Both the position numbers and the translations under genes were made by a program. Under the pieces are notes generated by a model. It ran no database searches, was not told where the DNA came from, and worked only from the letters and a program-made list of their open reading frames with translations. Below are positions 22,053-30,330 of a stretch of 64,000 nucleotides of DNA, in pieces; within the stretch, counting starts at the first letter, position 1, and each line of letters begins with the position of its first letter. This stretch comes from Paracraurococcus ruber (GTDB lineage: Bacteria; Pseudomonadota; Alphaproteobacteria; Acetobacterales; Acetobacteraceae). The DNA lies in contig NZ_SMOA01000003.1 of the NCBI RefSeq assembly GCF_004353985.1, forward strand, positions 47,152 through 111,151, read 5' to 3'.

Positions 22053-22970
22053 ATGCGCGCCATCTTCGTCGACGCCAATGACTCGCTGGCCGAGGTGACC
22101 GAGCGGCTGCTGCGCCCCGACGACCCGCCGGTGACGATCCACCGCAACCCCGACATCACCCCGCAGGACCTGCCGGCGCTGCTCAAGGGCGTGGAGATCG
22201 CGATCGACGACCACACCCAGTTCCCGACCGACATCGTGAAGCGGTGCCCGGACCTGAAGCATGTCGTCTTCCTCGGCACCGGCGCCCGCAGCTACATGAA
22301 TCCGGAGGAGCTGGAAGCCCTCGGCGTCATGGTCCACATCATCAAGGGCTATGGCGACACGGCGGTGGCCGAGATGGCGTTTTCCCTGTTGTGGGATGCC
22401 GCGCGGCAGATCTCGATGATGGATGCGGCGATCCGCGCGGGCGAATGGCCGCGCGTCGTCGGCATGCAGCTTACCGGCAAGACGATTGGCCTGATTGGCC
22501 TCGGCGGCATCGGGGCGGAGATGGCGCGGCTCTGCGCCGGAATCGGCATGAAGGTGCTGGGCTGGAACCGCACGCCGAAATCCGTGTCGGGGGTGGAGTC
22601 CGTCGACCTCGACCGGCTGCTGGCCGAGAGCGACGTGGTGTCGCTGCACCTGCTGCTGAACGACGAGACGCGCGGCTTCCTGTCGCGCGAGCGCATTGCC
22701 CGAATGAAGCAGGGCGCCATCCTGGTGAACACCGCCCGGGGCGCGGTGGTGGACGAGGAGGCGATGTGCGACGCGCTGGAGGGCGGGCAACTCGGCCACG
22801 CCGCGCTGGACGTGTATGTCGAGGAGCCGCTGCCGGCCGGCCACCGCCTAAGGCGCATCCGCAACGCCACGCTGGCCTCCCACGCCGCCTTCCGCACGCC
22901 GGAGGCGAGCGACAACCTGATCGGCGCCGCGCTGGAGCATTGCCGGCGGATCCTGCGGGAGGGGCGGTAG
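22053..22970 (+). CDS. D-2-hydroxyacid dehydrogenase (NAD(P)-dependent)
   Basis: 305 residues, ATG 22053 with GGGGAG upstream. Rossmann dinucleotide-binding motif TIGLIGLGGIGAEMARLCAG, then catalytic Arg in VNTARGAVVDEEAM, Glu in DVYVEEPLPAG and His in LASHAAFRTPEAS. Other family positions (YGDTAVAEMAFSLLWDAARQ) fit as well. It interconverts a 2-oxoacid and a D-2-hydroxyacid in the cytoplasm; the substrate (glyoxylate, hydroxypyruvate, phosphoglycerate-like) cannot be read from sequence. No ACT domain, so it is not a regulated SerA. Monocistronic by position. Confidence 0.9.
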   Translation: MRAIFVDANDSLAEVTERLLRPDDPPVTIHRNPDITPQDLPALLKGVEIAIDDHTQFPTDIVKRCPDLKHVVFLGTGARSYMNPEELEALGVMVHIIKGYGDTAVAEMAFSLLWDAARQISMMDAAIRAGEWPRVVGMQLTGKTIGLIGLGGIGAEMARLCAGIGMKVLGWNRTPKSVSGVESVDLDRLLAESDVVSLHLLLNDETRGFLSRERIARMKQGAILVNTARGAVVDEEAMCDALEGGQLGHAALDVYVEEPLPAGHRLRRIRNATLASHAAFRTPEASDNLIGAALEHCRRILREGR

Positions 22971-23065
22971 CCGGCTTCTGGCCATGGCCGAGGCCTGCTA
23001 AGGCGGTGTCCGTTCGCCATGGCTCACGGCACCGCCCTGGTCATTTGGCTCTACGAGCATCTTCA

Positions 23066-23093
23066 CCCGATCAGATGATTCCACCTGATCGGG
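23066..23093. repeat. 9-bp inverted repeat, possible dispersed element or terminator
   Basis: CCCGATCAG (23066-23074) and CTGATCGGG (23085-23093) are perfect 9-bp arms around a 10-base loop, 95 bp after the dehydrogenase stop and upstream of tRNA-Leu. No T-run follows. Such short palindromes are often repeated across alphaproteobacterial genomes; in this window it occurs once. Confidence 0.45.
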
Positions 23094-23221
23094 ATGTGCC
23101 CTGGAGCGGTTGGCGTGCGAGGCTGAACGTCGTACCGCTGTATCGCTTTGGTGTTGGGGCGGATTCGCGCTGCGCGCCGGTCATGGCATTCCGCGACCTG
23201 CTCCAACCGGCGGCTCCGTCC

Positions 23222-23307
23222 GAGGGCGTGGCGGAATGGCAGACGCAGGAGACTTAAAATCTCTCGGGCACCAGCCCATGCGGGTTCGAGTCCCGCCGCC
23301 CTCACCA
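23222..23307 (+). tRNA. tRNA-Leu (anticodon TAA)
   Basis: 86-nt type II tRNA: acceptor GAGGGCG/CGCCCTC, anticodon arm GGAGA-CTTAAAA-TCTCT (TAA), long variable arm around CGGGCACCAGCCC, T arm GCGGG TTCGAGT CCCGC, and an encoded CCA. The long variable arm is the leucine class feature. Confidence 0.96.
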
Positions 23308-23402
23308 TCCCCTGGCCCGGCCGGCACGCAGGCTGGCCAGCCTGAGCATCGGCTGCCCTGCGCCGGACGCGCAGGCCCCGAGCCCCACCGGCCCGCGGTC
23401 CG

Positions 23403-24179
23403 TCAGGCCTGCACCGCCGGCGCCCGCCGCCGGGCCCATTCCTTGGCCACCAGCCAGAGGAAGCGGCTGTTGCCCATGAGGTAGCGCTTCCACAGCCGCC
23501 GCGGCTCCAGCGCCAGCCGCCAGGCCCATTCCAGCCCGGCCGCCTGCATCCAGCGCGGCGCCCGCGGCACCAGCCCGGACAGCACGTCGAAGGCGCCGCC
23601 GACGCCCATGATGAGCCTCACCCCCAGCGCGTCCCGGTGCCGTTCGCACCAGATGTCCTTGAAGGGCGAGGGCATGGCGACGAACAGCATGTCGGCCCGC
23701 GACGCGGCAACCTGCCGCACCAACGCCGCCTCCTCCGCCGGGCCGAAATAGCCGTCCCGCCAGCCCGCGATCTCGAGGCCCGGATAGGCCATCTGGCAAT
23801 GCGCGACGAAGCGCCCGATCGCCGCCGGCCGGGCGCCGAGCAGGAACACCCGCAGCCCGTCCCGCGCGGCATGGTCCAGCAGCGCCGCCAGCAGGTCGAT
23901 CCCGGTCACCCGTTGCGGAATGCGCCCGCCCAGCCAGCGCCCCGCCCAGACCAGGGACATGCCGTCCGGCGTCACCAGGTCGGCCGCCTGCGCCGCCGCG
24001 TGCAGCGCCGGGTCGTCCTGCATGGCGACGAGATGCGAGGCATTGGCGGTCAGGAGGATGCGCGCCCGCGGAGAATTCCGCGCCGCATCCAGGCACCAGC
24101 GCAGCACCGCGTCCTGCGGCAGCGCGTCCACCGGGCAGTCCAGGATGCGGATGGCGGGGGGGCGAAGGGGCGGTGCCAT
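23403..24179 (-). CDS. wecG: WecG/TagA/CpsF-family glycosyltransferase
   Basis: 258 residues. It has the GT26 family signature: RILLTANASHLVAMQDDPAL, LVTPDGMSLVWAGRWLGGRI, GLRVFLLGARPAAIGRF, DMLFVAMPSPFKDIW and LIMGVGGAFDVLSGLVPRAP, with the C-terminal RRLWKRYLMGNSRFLWLVAK membrane-touching appendage. Members transfer ManNAc or ManNAcA to an undecaprenyl-linked sugar at the inner face of the membrane. It is the last gene of a three-gene operon with a WecB-type epimerase, which makes the UDP-ManNAc donor, so UDP-ManNAc is the likely substrate. No WecC-type dehydrogenase is adjacent. Confidence 0.92.
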   Translation of the reverse strand: MAPPLRPPAIRILDCPVDALPQDAVLRWCLDAARNSPRARILLTANASHLVAMQDDPALHAAAQAADLVTPDGMSLVWAGRWLGGRIPQRVTGIDLLAALLDHAARDGLRVFLLGARPAAIGRFVAHCQMAYPGLEIAGWRDGYFGPAEEAALVRQVAASRADMLFVAMPSPFKDIWCERHRDALGVRLIMGVGGAFDVLSGLVPRAPRWMQAAGLEWAWRLALEPRRLWKRYLMGNSRFLWLVAKEWARRRAPAVQA

Positions 24180-24191
24180 GGTCCGCCCCCG

Positions 24192-25298
24192 TCAGACGAT
24201 GTGCCCGGCCGGCGGCGGGCTGCCCTCGATCGCGGAGGCATAGAGCAGCCAGCCCCATTCATAGGGGCGGATCTCCCGGTTCAGCCGGAACAGCGGCCAG
24301 TCCGGCTCCGCGGTCGGCTTGGCGAGCAGCGCGCAGGCATGGCGGGCGCGGCGGGCCAGCCGCGTCTCGTCCCGCTCCACGCTGCGCCAGATCACGCCGC
24401 TGCCGGGCTCTGCCATGTCCAGCCCGAGCTCGTTCGCCTGCAGCCAGGCGCGGCTGGCGGTGGCGGCCGCCGTATGGCTGCGCCCGCCCGCCACCGCCAG
24501 CGCCCGCAGCGCCATGGGACCCATGCTGTGCTGGTGCACCGAATAGACCGGATAGCGTTCGGCCACGGCCCCGGTGACGGCATCATGGTGCCACCACCAC
24601 TGCCCCAGCGGGCCCTGGCGCTGCACCATCGCCATGGCCAGGCGGTCCGCCAGGTCGCGCCATGCCGCATCGCCCCGGGCGATGGCGGCGAAGGCCAGCG
24701 CCTGCAGCGGATAGACCTGGTCGGCAAAATTGGCGATGCGGGCGCGCAGCCGGTGCGCCAGTCTTGCCTCCACCGCGGCGTGGCGGAACACCATCACCGC
24801 CGGGTTCAGCCGGCGCGTCAGCTCGGCCAGCGCCGCGTCCGTCGTCGGGCGCAGGCAGGGCAGGTCGGCATGCAGCAGGCCGCTGGCGAGCCAGGCAGTC
24901 TCCATGGAGGTCAGCGTCGGCAGGGCGAGCCGCAGCGTCGATGGCTCGAACCCCGCCTCCGCCAGCAGCGCCAGCGGGCCGCCGGCGCGCAGCGCGCTGC
25001 CGGCCCAGAGGACGAGGCCGAAGCCGCCGGGATAGGCTTCCTGCCGCACCCGCACCGCAAGCTGGCGGCAGAGCCCCGCCGCATCGGGCACCACGGCATC
25101 GGCCGGGATGCCGGCCCGCGACAGGCCGATCAGGCAGATGGCGGAGCTGGTCAGGCTCTCGGTGCCCTGGGTCGCCGCCCAGGCGCCGTCGCGGATCTGC
25201 CGCCCGAAGCGGCCGGTGCGCGGATCGACGCAGTCCCGCAGCCGGGCGATGCAGAGGTCCTGCAGATGGTCGAACCGCGTGGCCAGCGTCTGGCTCAT
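24192..25298 (-). CDS. uncharacterised all-helical protein in a glycan operon
   Basis: 368 residues, not recognised. The sequence is repeated helical hairpins (LQDLCIARLRDCVDPRTGRF, SLTSSAICLIGLSRAGIPAD, TLTSMETAWLASGLLHADLP, IANFADQVYPLQALAFAAIA) with conserved-looking aromatic and His residues (GPLGQWWWHHDAVTG, RYPVYSVHQHSMGPMALRAL, NREIRPYEWGWLLYAS), which suggests an alpha/alpha toroid such as those of glycoside hydrolases, lyases or epimerases. No signal peptide. It overlaps the wecB stop by 4 bp and is followed 12 bp later by wecG, so it probably acts on the same ManNAc-containing glycan or its lipid-linked precursor. Confidence 0.75.
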   Translation of the reverse strand: MSQTLATRFDHLQDLCIARLRDCVDPRTGRFGRQIRDGAWAATQGTESLTSSAICLIGLSRAGIPADAVVPDAAGLCRQLAVRVRQEAYPGGFGLVLWAGSALRAGGPLALLAEAGFEPSTLRLALPTLTSMETAWLASGLLHADLPCLRPTTDAALAELTRRLNPAVMVFRHAAVEARLAHRLRARIANFADQVYPLQALAFAAIARGDAAWRDLADRLAMAMVQRQGPLGQWWWHHDAVTGAVAERYPVYSVHQHSMGPMALRALAVAGGRSHTAAATASRAWLQANELGLDMAEPGSGVIWRSVERDETRLARRARHACALLAKPTAEPDWPLFRLNREIRPYEWGWLLYASAIEGSPPPAGHIV

Positions 25299-26539
25299 GG
25301 GGCGGTGGCTCCTCGGGCGAAGGCAGCGGGGGGAAGGGAAGGCTGCGCGGCAGGCGATGCCGCGGTCTCGGCGGCGGGCTGGGGGACGGATCCGTGGAAA
25401 GGCGGGGCGGCACGGTCCCGCCGGGGCCTCGGGCGGGGCCGCACCGCGGCCGCGACCAGGGCGGCGATTCGGTCGGCGGCCCGGCCATCGCCATAGGGGG
25501 AGACGCCTCGCGCCATGGCGGCATGGTCGGCGGGGGAGACGAGTAGCCGCGTCGCTTCGGCCAGGATGCGGTCCGGGTCGGTGCCGACCAGCCGGGCAAC
25601 GCCGAGCGCGACGGCCTCCGGCCGCTCGGTCACCTCCCGCAGGACCAGCACCGGCTTGCCGAGCGCCGGCGCTTCCTCCTGCAGCCCGCCGCTGTCGGTC
25701 AGCACCAGCGTGCAGGCCTGCAGCGCCGCCACCAGTTCGGGGTAGCGCAGCGGGCCCGCCAGGGTGACCTGCGGATGGCCGCCGAGCAGCGCATGCGCGC
25801 GGTCCCGCACCTGCGGGTTGGGATGCACGGGGTAGAGCACGTGCAGGTCGGGCACCGCCTCGCACAGCCGGCGGACGGCCTGCAGCACCCGCTCCGCCGG
25901 GGCGCCGAAGCTTTCCCGCCGGTGCAGCGTCAGCAGCGCCAGCCGGCCGTTGCGCGGCAGGCCGGGCGGCAGCGGCGGCCGGCTGCGGGCCACCGCGAGC
26001 AGCGCGTCGATCACCGTGTTGCCGGTGACATGGATGCTGTCCGGCGCCACGCCCTCCCGCAACAGGGCGAGGCGCGCGCCTTCGGTCGGGGCGAAGTTCA
26101 GCGTCGCGGCACGGCCGGCGACGATGCGGTTGAACTCCTCGGGGAAGGGCTGCCCCAGATCGCCGGTGCGCAGCCCCGCCTCGACATGGCCGAAGGGGAT
26201 GCGGCGGTGGAAGCAGGCGATGGCGGCGGCCATGACGGTGGTGGTGTCGCCCTGCGCCAGCACCATGGCGGGGCGGGCCGTCGCCAGCACCGGGTCGATC
26301 CCGTCGAGGATGCGGGCGGCGAGGCCGGACAGCCCCTGGTCCGGCCGCATGAGATCGAGGTCGAGGTCGCCACGCAGGCCGAAATCGGCGAGCGCATCAT
26401 GCAGCAGGTCGCGGTGCTGGCCGGTCAGCAGGAGGCGGACCGTGAGGTTGCGGCGGCGGCGAAGGGCCCGGACCACCGGCGCCATCTTGATGGCTTCCGG
26501 GCGCGTGCCGACAACGCAGAAGACCGTGGACGTCGCCAC
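25295..26539 (-). CDS. wecB: UDP-N-acetylglucosamine 2-epimerase
   Basis: 414 residues from GTG 26539, which has GGGAGA six bases upstream; an ATG at 26617 in frame is less likely. It converts UDP-GlcNAc to UDP-ManNAc. Signatures: CVVGTRPEAIKMAPVVRALR, VLAQGDTTTVMAAAIACFHR, FGHVEAGLRTGDLGQPFPEE, NTVIDALL, LLTLHRRESFGAP, YPVHPNPQVRD, VLTDSGGLQEEAPALGKPVL and REVTERPEAVALGVARLVGT. The core ends near residue 370; a Pro/Ala/Arg-rich tail of about 45 residues is extra. First gene of a leftward operon with an unknown helical protein and WecG. Confidence 0.93.
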   Translation of the reverse strand: MATSTVFCVVGTRPEAIKMAPVVRALRRRRNLTVRLLLTGQHRDLLHDALADFGLRGDLDLDLMRPDQGLSGLAARILDGIDPVLATARPAMVLAQGDTTTVMAAAIACFHRRIPFGHVEAGLRTGDLGQPFPEEFNRIVAGRAATLNFAPTEGARLALLREGVAPDSIHVTGNTVIDALLAVARSRPPLPPGLPRNGRLALLTLHRRESFGAPAERVLQAVRRLCEAVPDLHVLYPVHPNPQVRDRAHALLGGHPQVTLAGPLRYPELVAALQACTLVLTDSGGLQEEAPALGKPVLVLREVTERPEAVALGVARLVGTDPDRILAEATRLLVSPADHAAMARGVSPYGDGRAADRIAALVAAAVRPRPRPRRDRAAPPFHGSVPQPAAETAASPAAQPSLPPAAFARGATAP

Positions 26540-26749
26540 GCGCGTCTCCCTTGTGCCTTGGGGGATGAACCGATGGGGGAATGTCGCTTCTGGCGCGGGG
26601 CCGTGGCGGCACCGCATGCCGCACCGCGTTACTGCGGTTCGGGATGTATTCGCCGGGTCAGCGACCCGTTGTTCCGAGTCATGACAGGCCGTTCACCTCC
26701 GTTTCGATGTGGAAGTTACACGGCGTCACTGAATGCGAATCGTAACCAG

Positions 26750-26775
26750 CGCGTGTGGCGCAAGGGCCACACGCG
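26750..26775. terminator. 10-bp perfect hairpin
   Basis: CGCGTGTGGC (26750-26759) pairs with GCCACACGCG (26766-26775) around a 6-base loop. About 70 bp past the phaC stop on the minus strand. No T-run on either side, so it may be a Rho-assisted terminator or a 3' mRNA stabiliser. Confidence 0.5.
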
Positions 26776-26818
26776 CACGTGAATTATTCTCGGGCAATCG
26801 CCTGCAACCGATGCGGCC

Positions 26819-26835
26819 CGGGCGCTGCGCGCCCG
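26819..26835 (-). terminator. short GC hairpin after phaC
   Basis: CGGGCGC and GCGCCCG arms with a 3-base loop, eight bases after the phaC stop on the minus strand. No T-run. It may act with the stronger hairpin at 26750-26775. Confidence 0.45.
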
Positions 26836-26842
26836 AGAGAGC

Positions 26843-28771
26843 TTACTTTTCCAGCACGTAGGTGCCGGGTGCGTCGGCCAGCGGCGGATGCGCGGCGCTG
26901 CCGACCGAGGGGGGCTGAACCCGCTTGCCGGCTCGCTCGGCCAGCCAGGACGACCAGTCCTGCCACCAGCTGCCGTCATGCTTGGTCGCGCCGCGGCGCC
27001 AGTCCGCCGCGGTCTTCGCCCCGGGCGTGTCGTTGATCCAGTAGCTGCCCTTGCCGCCCGGCGGGTTGATGATGCCGGCGATATGGCCGGAGGAGCCGAG
27101 GATGTAGCGCACCGTGCCGCCGGCGAGGCGCGAGATCTGCCAGGCGGCATCCCAGGGCACGATATGGTCCTTCTCCGCGCCCACCGCATAGACATCCTGC
27201 CGGATGCGGCCGAGGTCGAGGGCGCGGCCCTTCAGGTTGACGCGCCCCGGCACCATCAGGTTGTTCTCGACATAGGTGTTGCGCAGGTACCAGGCATGGG
27301 CGGCGCGACACATGCGTGTGCCGTCGCTGTTCCAGTAGAGCAGGTCGAAGGCCGGCGGCTTCTCCCCCAGCAGGTAGTTGTTGACCACATTCGCCCAGAT
27401 CAGGTCGTTGGACCGCAGCAGGTTGAACATGTTCGACATCTCGCGGCTGTCGAGATAGCCGCGCTGCATCATCTGCGCCTCGATCGCGTCGATCGCGCCT
27501 TCGCCGAGGAACACGGCCGTGTCGCCGACGCGGGAGAAATCCTGCAGCGACACCATGAAGGTCACGGCGTTGAACCGCTCGTCGCCCTCGGCCGCCAGCC
27601 AGGCCAGCACCATGGCGAGGAGGGTGCCGCCAATGCAGTAGCCCATGACGTTCAGCGTCTTGCTGCCGGTGATCTCGCGCACCACGTCGCTGGGTTCCAG
27701 CACGCCGAGATCCATGTAGTCCTCGATGGTCGTCTCCTCCATCGAGGCATCCGGGTTCTTCCAAGACACGACGAAGACGGTGAAGCCCTGCTTCACCAGG
27801 AAGCCGATCAGGCTGTTCTTCGGCTGCATGTCGAGGATGTAGAACTTGTTGATCCAGGGCGGCAGGACCAGGATCGGCACGGCATGCACCGTCTCGGTCT
27901 GCGGGCTGTACTGGATCAGTTCGACCAGCTTGTTGCGGTGGACCACCTTGCCAGGGGTCAGCGCCAAGTTGCGGCCGGGGGCGAAGGCCTTCTCGTCCAC
28001 CATGGACAGGCGGCCGGCCTGCAGGTCCTCCATCAGGTTGCGCGCGCCATTGGCCAGGCTGGCGCCGCCGGTCTCCATCGCCCGCTTCAGCGCCACCGGG
28101 TTGCTGGCCAGCATCAGCGTCGGGCTCATCGCATCGACGAATTGCCGCAGGTGGAAGTCGATGCGTTGCCGCTCCGCCGCGTCCAGCCCCGGCGCCTCAT
28201 GCCCCTGCTTCAGCAGCCAGTCGGAGGCCAGCAGATAGGCTTCCTTCATCGTGCGGAAGACGGGGTTGGCGTGCCATTCCGGCGCGGCGAAGCGCTTGTC
28301 GGCGGCGGGCTTCGCCGCTTCCGCCGCGCCGTCGCCCAGCCAGCGCTTCCCCGCTTCCCCCCAGGCATCCAGCGCCGCGCGCCAGACATTGGCGCCGAGC
28401 TGCGTGGCGGAGGCGAGGGTGGCGGCGGGGTCGGCCAGCGACTGCATCCAGACGATGCGGAGCGACCGCGCCACCTCGCCCCAATCGACCGGGATCACGT
28501 CCTTCAGCGGGTTGGCGTTCCACATGGAATCCACCGCCTTCAGCAGCGGGTCGCGGTCGACCAGCGCCTTGGCCTGGCGGAGCATCTCGGCCACCGCCGC
28601 GTCGCTCATCATGGTCGCGCCCGGCGCCACGGCCGGCATGGCCGCGGTCCAGGAGGCGAGGGAGGCCAGCATCGCCTCCGCCCCCGGCATCGCCTGGGCT
28701 AGCCCGGGGGGCATTCCCGGCATTCCGGCGAAGCCCTTCGGCCCGTCCCGCCCGCCCGTCTGGTCGGCCAT
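26843..28771 (-). CDS. phaC: class I poly(3-hydroxyalkanoate) synthase
   Basis: 642 residues from ATG 28771. It polymerises (R)-3-hydroxyacyl-CoA into intracellular PHA granules. N-terminal PhaC domain (LRIVWMQSLADPAATLASAT, LASDWLLKQGHEAPGLDAAE) and alpha/beta core with the lipase-like box NVMGYCIGGTLLAMVLAWLA, nucleophile Cys379, Asp in AVGAEKDHIVPWDAAW and His in GSSGHIAGIINPPGGKGSYW. ILVLPPWINKFYILDMQPKN is another family signature. The length fits class I, which needs no PhaE/PhaR partner. The first 45 residues are a Gly/Met/Pro-rich extension. phaA/phaB are not adjacent; a PhaZ-type depolymerase lies at 61099. Confidence 0.96.
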   Translation of the reverse strand: MADQTGGRDGPKGFAGMPGMPPGLAQAMPGAEAMLASLASWTAAMPAVAPGATMMSDAAVAEMLRQAKALVDRDPLLKAVDSMWNANPLKDVIPVDWGEVARSLRIVWMQSLADPAATLASATQLGANVWRAALDAWGEAGKRWLGDGAAEAAKPAADKRFAAPEWHANPVFRTMKEAYLLASDWLLKQGHEAPGLDAAERQRIDFHLRQFVDAMSPTLMLASNPVALKRAMETGGASLANGARNLMEDLQAGRLSMVDEKAFAPGRNLALTPGKVVHRNKLVELIQYSPQTETVHAVPILVLPPWINKFYILDMQPKNSLIGFLVKQGFTVFVVSWKNPDASMEETTIEDYMDLGVLEPSDVVREITGSKTLNVMGYCIGGTLLAMVLAWLAAEGDERFNAVTFMVSLQDFSRVGDTAVFLGEGAIDAIEAQMMQRGYLDSREMSNMFNLLRSNDLIWANVVNNYLLGEKPPAFDLLYWNSDGTRMCRAAHAWYLRNTYVENNLMVPGRVNLKGRALDLGRIRQDVYAVGAEKDHIVPWDAAWQISRLAGGTVRYILGSSGHIAGIINPPGGKGSYWINDTPGAKTAADWRRGATKHDGSWWQDWSSWLAERAGKRVQPPSVGSAAHPPLADAPGTYVLEK

Positions 28772-28916
28772 CCTAGCGCTCCTCGCCCTGTGCCTGGCAT
28801 CGCCGGCCCGACCGCCCAGGCACTGCCGCGAAGGGCGCCCGGCGGCCCGGAACGGGCGGACCCGCAGCAATCATACGCGGTTCGGCGCCGCGGGCAGCCC
28901 CGCCGTCGCGCCGCCC

Positions 28917-29279
28917 CTACAACACGCCGTCGCGCGTGGGATTTGTGGGCTTGTCCTCCCGCAGTTCCCGCTTGCGGCGGCGCAGCTGCTTGGAAACCCG
29001 TTCCAATGCCAGGGCGAAGGCGCCCGGCGCGGCGGCATGTTCCGCCTCCCCGTCGAAATACAGGTCGCGGCCGCTATGCACCCGAATGGCGCAGCCGAAG
29101 CCGCCATTGCCGATGCGGGAGAAGGTGCAGGTCACGTCCTGCGCCCCGCCGAAGTATTTCTGCGAAAGCGCCTGCAGCTGCTCGGTCGCATGGCCGCGCA
29201 GCGCGTCCCCCACATCCACCTGGTGGCCGGAGACGATGACGTTGGGGGCGGCGTCGTCCCCCGTCTGGCGTGGCTCCAT
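28917..29279 (-). CDS. hpf: short ribosome hibernation promoting factor
   Basis: 120 residues from ATG 29279 (GGAGG upstream). Fold S30AE/sigma-54 modulation family: NVIVSGHQVDVGDALRGHAT, EQLQALSQKYFGGAQDVTCT, GCAIRVHSGRDLYFDGEAEH, AFALALERVSKQLRRRKREL. It binds the 30S subunit and promotes inactive ribosomes in stationary phase. Short form: the C-terminal dimerising domain of long HPF is missing, although most alphaproteobacteria carry a long form. The basic C-terminal tail (RRRKRELREDKPTNPTRD) is typical. Confidence 0.88.
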   Translation of the reverse strand: MEPRQTGDDAAPNVIVSGHQVDVGDALRGHATEQLQALSQKYFGGAQDVTCTFSRIGNGGFGCAIRVHSGRDLYFDGEAEHAAAPGAFALALERVSKQLRRRKRELREDKPTNPTRDGVL

Positions 29280-29364
29280 GCGGTTCCTCCCTCCCGTTGA
29301 TGGCGCAGCAAGGCGAACGCGGGCATGACGGCACCGTTGCAACCGGGGCGCGCGGAGGGCCGGC

Positions 29365-29934
29365 ATGGCGGCAGTGGAGATCGAGGCGGTGGAAACCCTG
29401 TCGGAGGGCTGGCGGCCGCTGCGCCGCTACCGCCTGCGGCAGCGGCGCCGGGACGGCAGCAGCCAAAGCCTGCAGCGGGAGGTCTATGCGCTGGGCCATG
29501 CCACGGCGGTGGTGCCGCATGACCCGCGCCGCGACACGGTGCTCCTGGTGCGTCAGTTCCGCCTGCCCGCCCTGCTGGAAGGCGACGGGCCGCGCCTGCT
29601 GGAAGCCTGCGCCGGAATGGTCGACCCGGGCGAGACGCCGGAGCAGACCATCCGGAAGGAAGCGCGCCAGGAACTCGGCCTTGAACTGGCCGCGGTGCAG
29701 GAGGTGATGGCGGCCTATTCCAGCCCTGGCGTGGTGCAGGAGGTGGTGCATCTCTTCGCCGCCGACTACGACCCGGCCGACCGCACCGGCACGGGCGGCG
29801 GCCTGGCGGAGGAGGGCGAGGAGATCGAGGTGGTGGAACTGCCGCTGGCCGAGGCCTGGGCCCTGGTCGGCCGGCGCGAGATCATGGACGCCAAGACCAT
29901 CCTGCTGCTGCAGCACCTGCTGCTGCGGCGCTGA
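29365..29934 (+). CDS. Nudix hydrolase (NudK/ADP-ribose pyrophosphatase type)
   Basis: 189 residues. It hydrolyses a nucleoside diphosphate linked to another group; the layout resembles NudK/NudF (GDP-mannose or ADP-ribose). The Nudix box is GMVDPGETPEQTIRKEARQE followed by LGLEL: against G-x5-E-x7-REUxEExGU the Arg is Lys (as in NudK) and the first Glu of EE is Gln. Other family parts: AVVPHDPRRDTVLLVRQFRL, LLEACAG, YSSPGVVQEVVHLFAADYDP. The start is GTG or ATG near 29365 (ATG used). Divergent from hpf. Confidence 0.88.
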   Translation: MAAVEIEAVETLSEGWRPLRRYRLRQRRRDGSSQSLQREVYALGHATAVVPHDPRRDTVLLVRQFRLPALLEGDGPRLLEACAGMVDPGETPEQTIRKEARQELGLELAAVQEVMAAYSSPGVVQEVVHLFAADYDPADRTGTGGGLAEEGEEIEVVELPLAEAWALVGRREIMDAKTILLLQHLLLRR

Positions 29935-29937
29935 CCA

Positions 29938-29952
29938 CGTGCCGCCGGCACG
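29938..29952 (+). terminator. short hairpin after the Nudix gene
   Basis: CGTGCC (29938-29943) and GGCACG (29947-29952) around a 3-base loop, starting four bases after the stop codon. No T-run. Possible terminator. Confidence 0.4.
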
Positions 29953-30330
29953 CAGACATGCTGCGCTGCCGCAGCAAGAACCTGCCCGGCCAGCGCCGCC
30001 GGGACGGAGGCGGCAGGTGGCGACACCACGGCAGCGCCGCATCATCCCGCCATCGCCGCGCCAGGCCTTGGCCGGCCGGCCCGGTGCATCCGCAGCCGGG
30101 CTGCTGCCCGCGCCCGCAGCGCTGCAGGCGCCCGACCGCCGCCTGCGCCTGTCGGAACGGGTGGCAAGGCCCGGCGCCGCGCGCTCCAGGCCAGGGCTGC
30201 GGTTCGTGGGGGCGCCGCGGCCGGCGGCGTCGACGGCCGACCTCGTCCCGCTCGACAGCCCCGCCTGCCCCAACCTGCCGTCGGCCGTCGTTCCGGCGCG
30301 CGCGGCGGCCAACCTGCTGCCGGAGGGACC
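29953..30330. other. 378-bp stretch with no gene
   Basis: All frames give low-complexity Arg/Pro/Ala peptides without protein character. Nothing recognised except a ribosome site (GGAGGGA) for the DUF917 gene at its end. It should contain the promoter of island A. Confidence 0.5.

Larger units (their letters stand above)
26540..26842. other. intergenic region between phaC end and wecB start
   Basis: 303 bases without a gene. It is AT-richer than its surroundings around 26640-26800 and should hold the leftward wecB promoter. It also carries two hairpins listed separately. No clear -35/-10 pair stands out. Confidence 0.5.

Noticed and set aside
26888..28702. An open frame of about 600 codons antisense to phaC
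   Set aside because: Composition shadow of a GC-rich gene; phaC motifs on the other strand are unambiguous.
29953..30330. Plus-strand frame of about 130 codons before DUF917
   Set aside because: Pro/Arg/Ala low complexity, no ribosome site, no homology impression.
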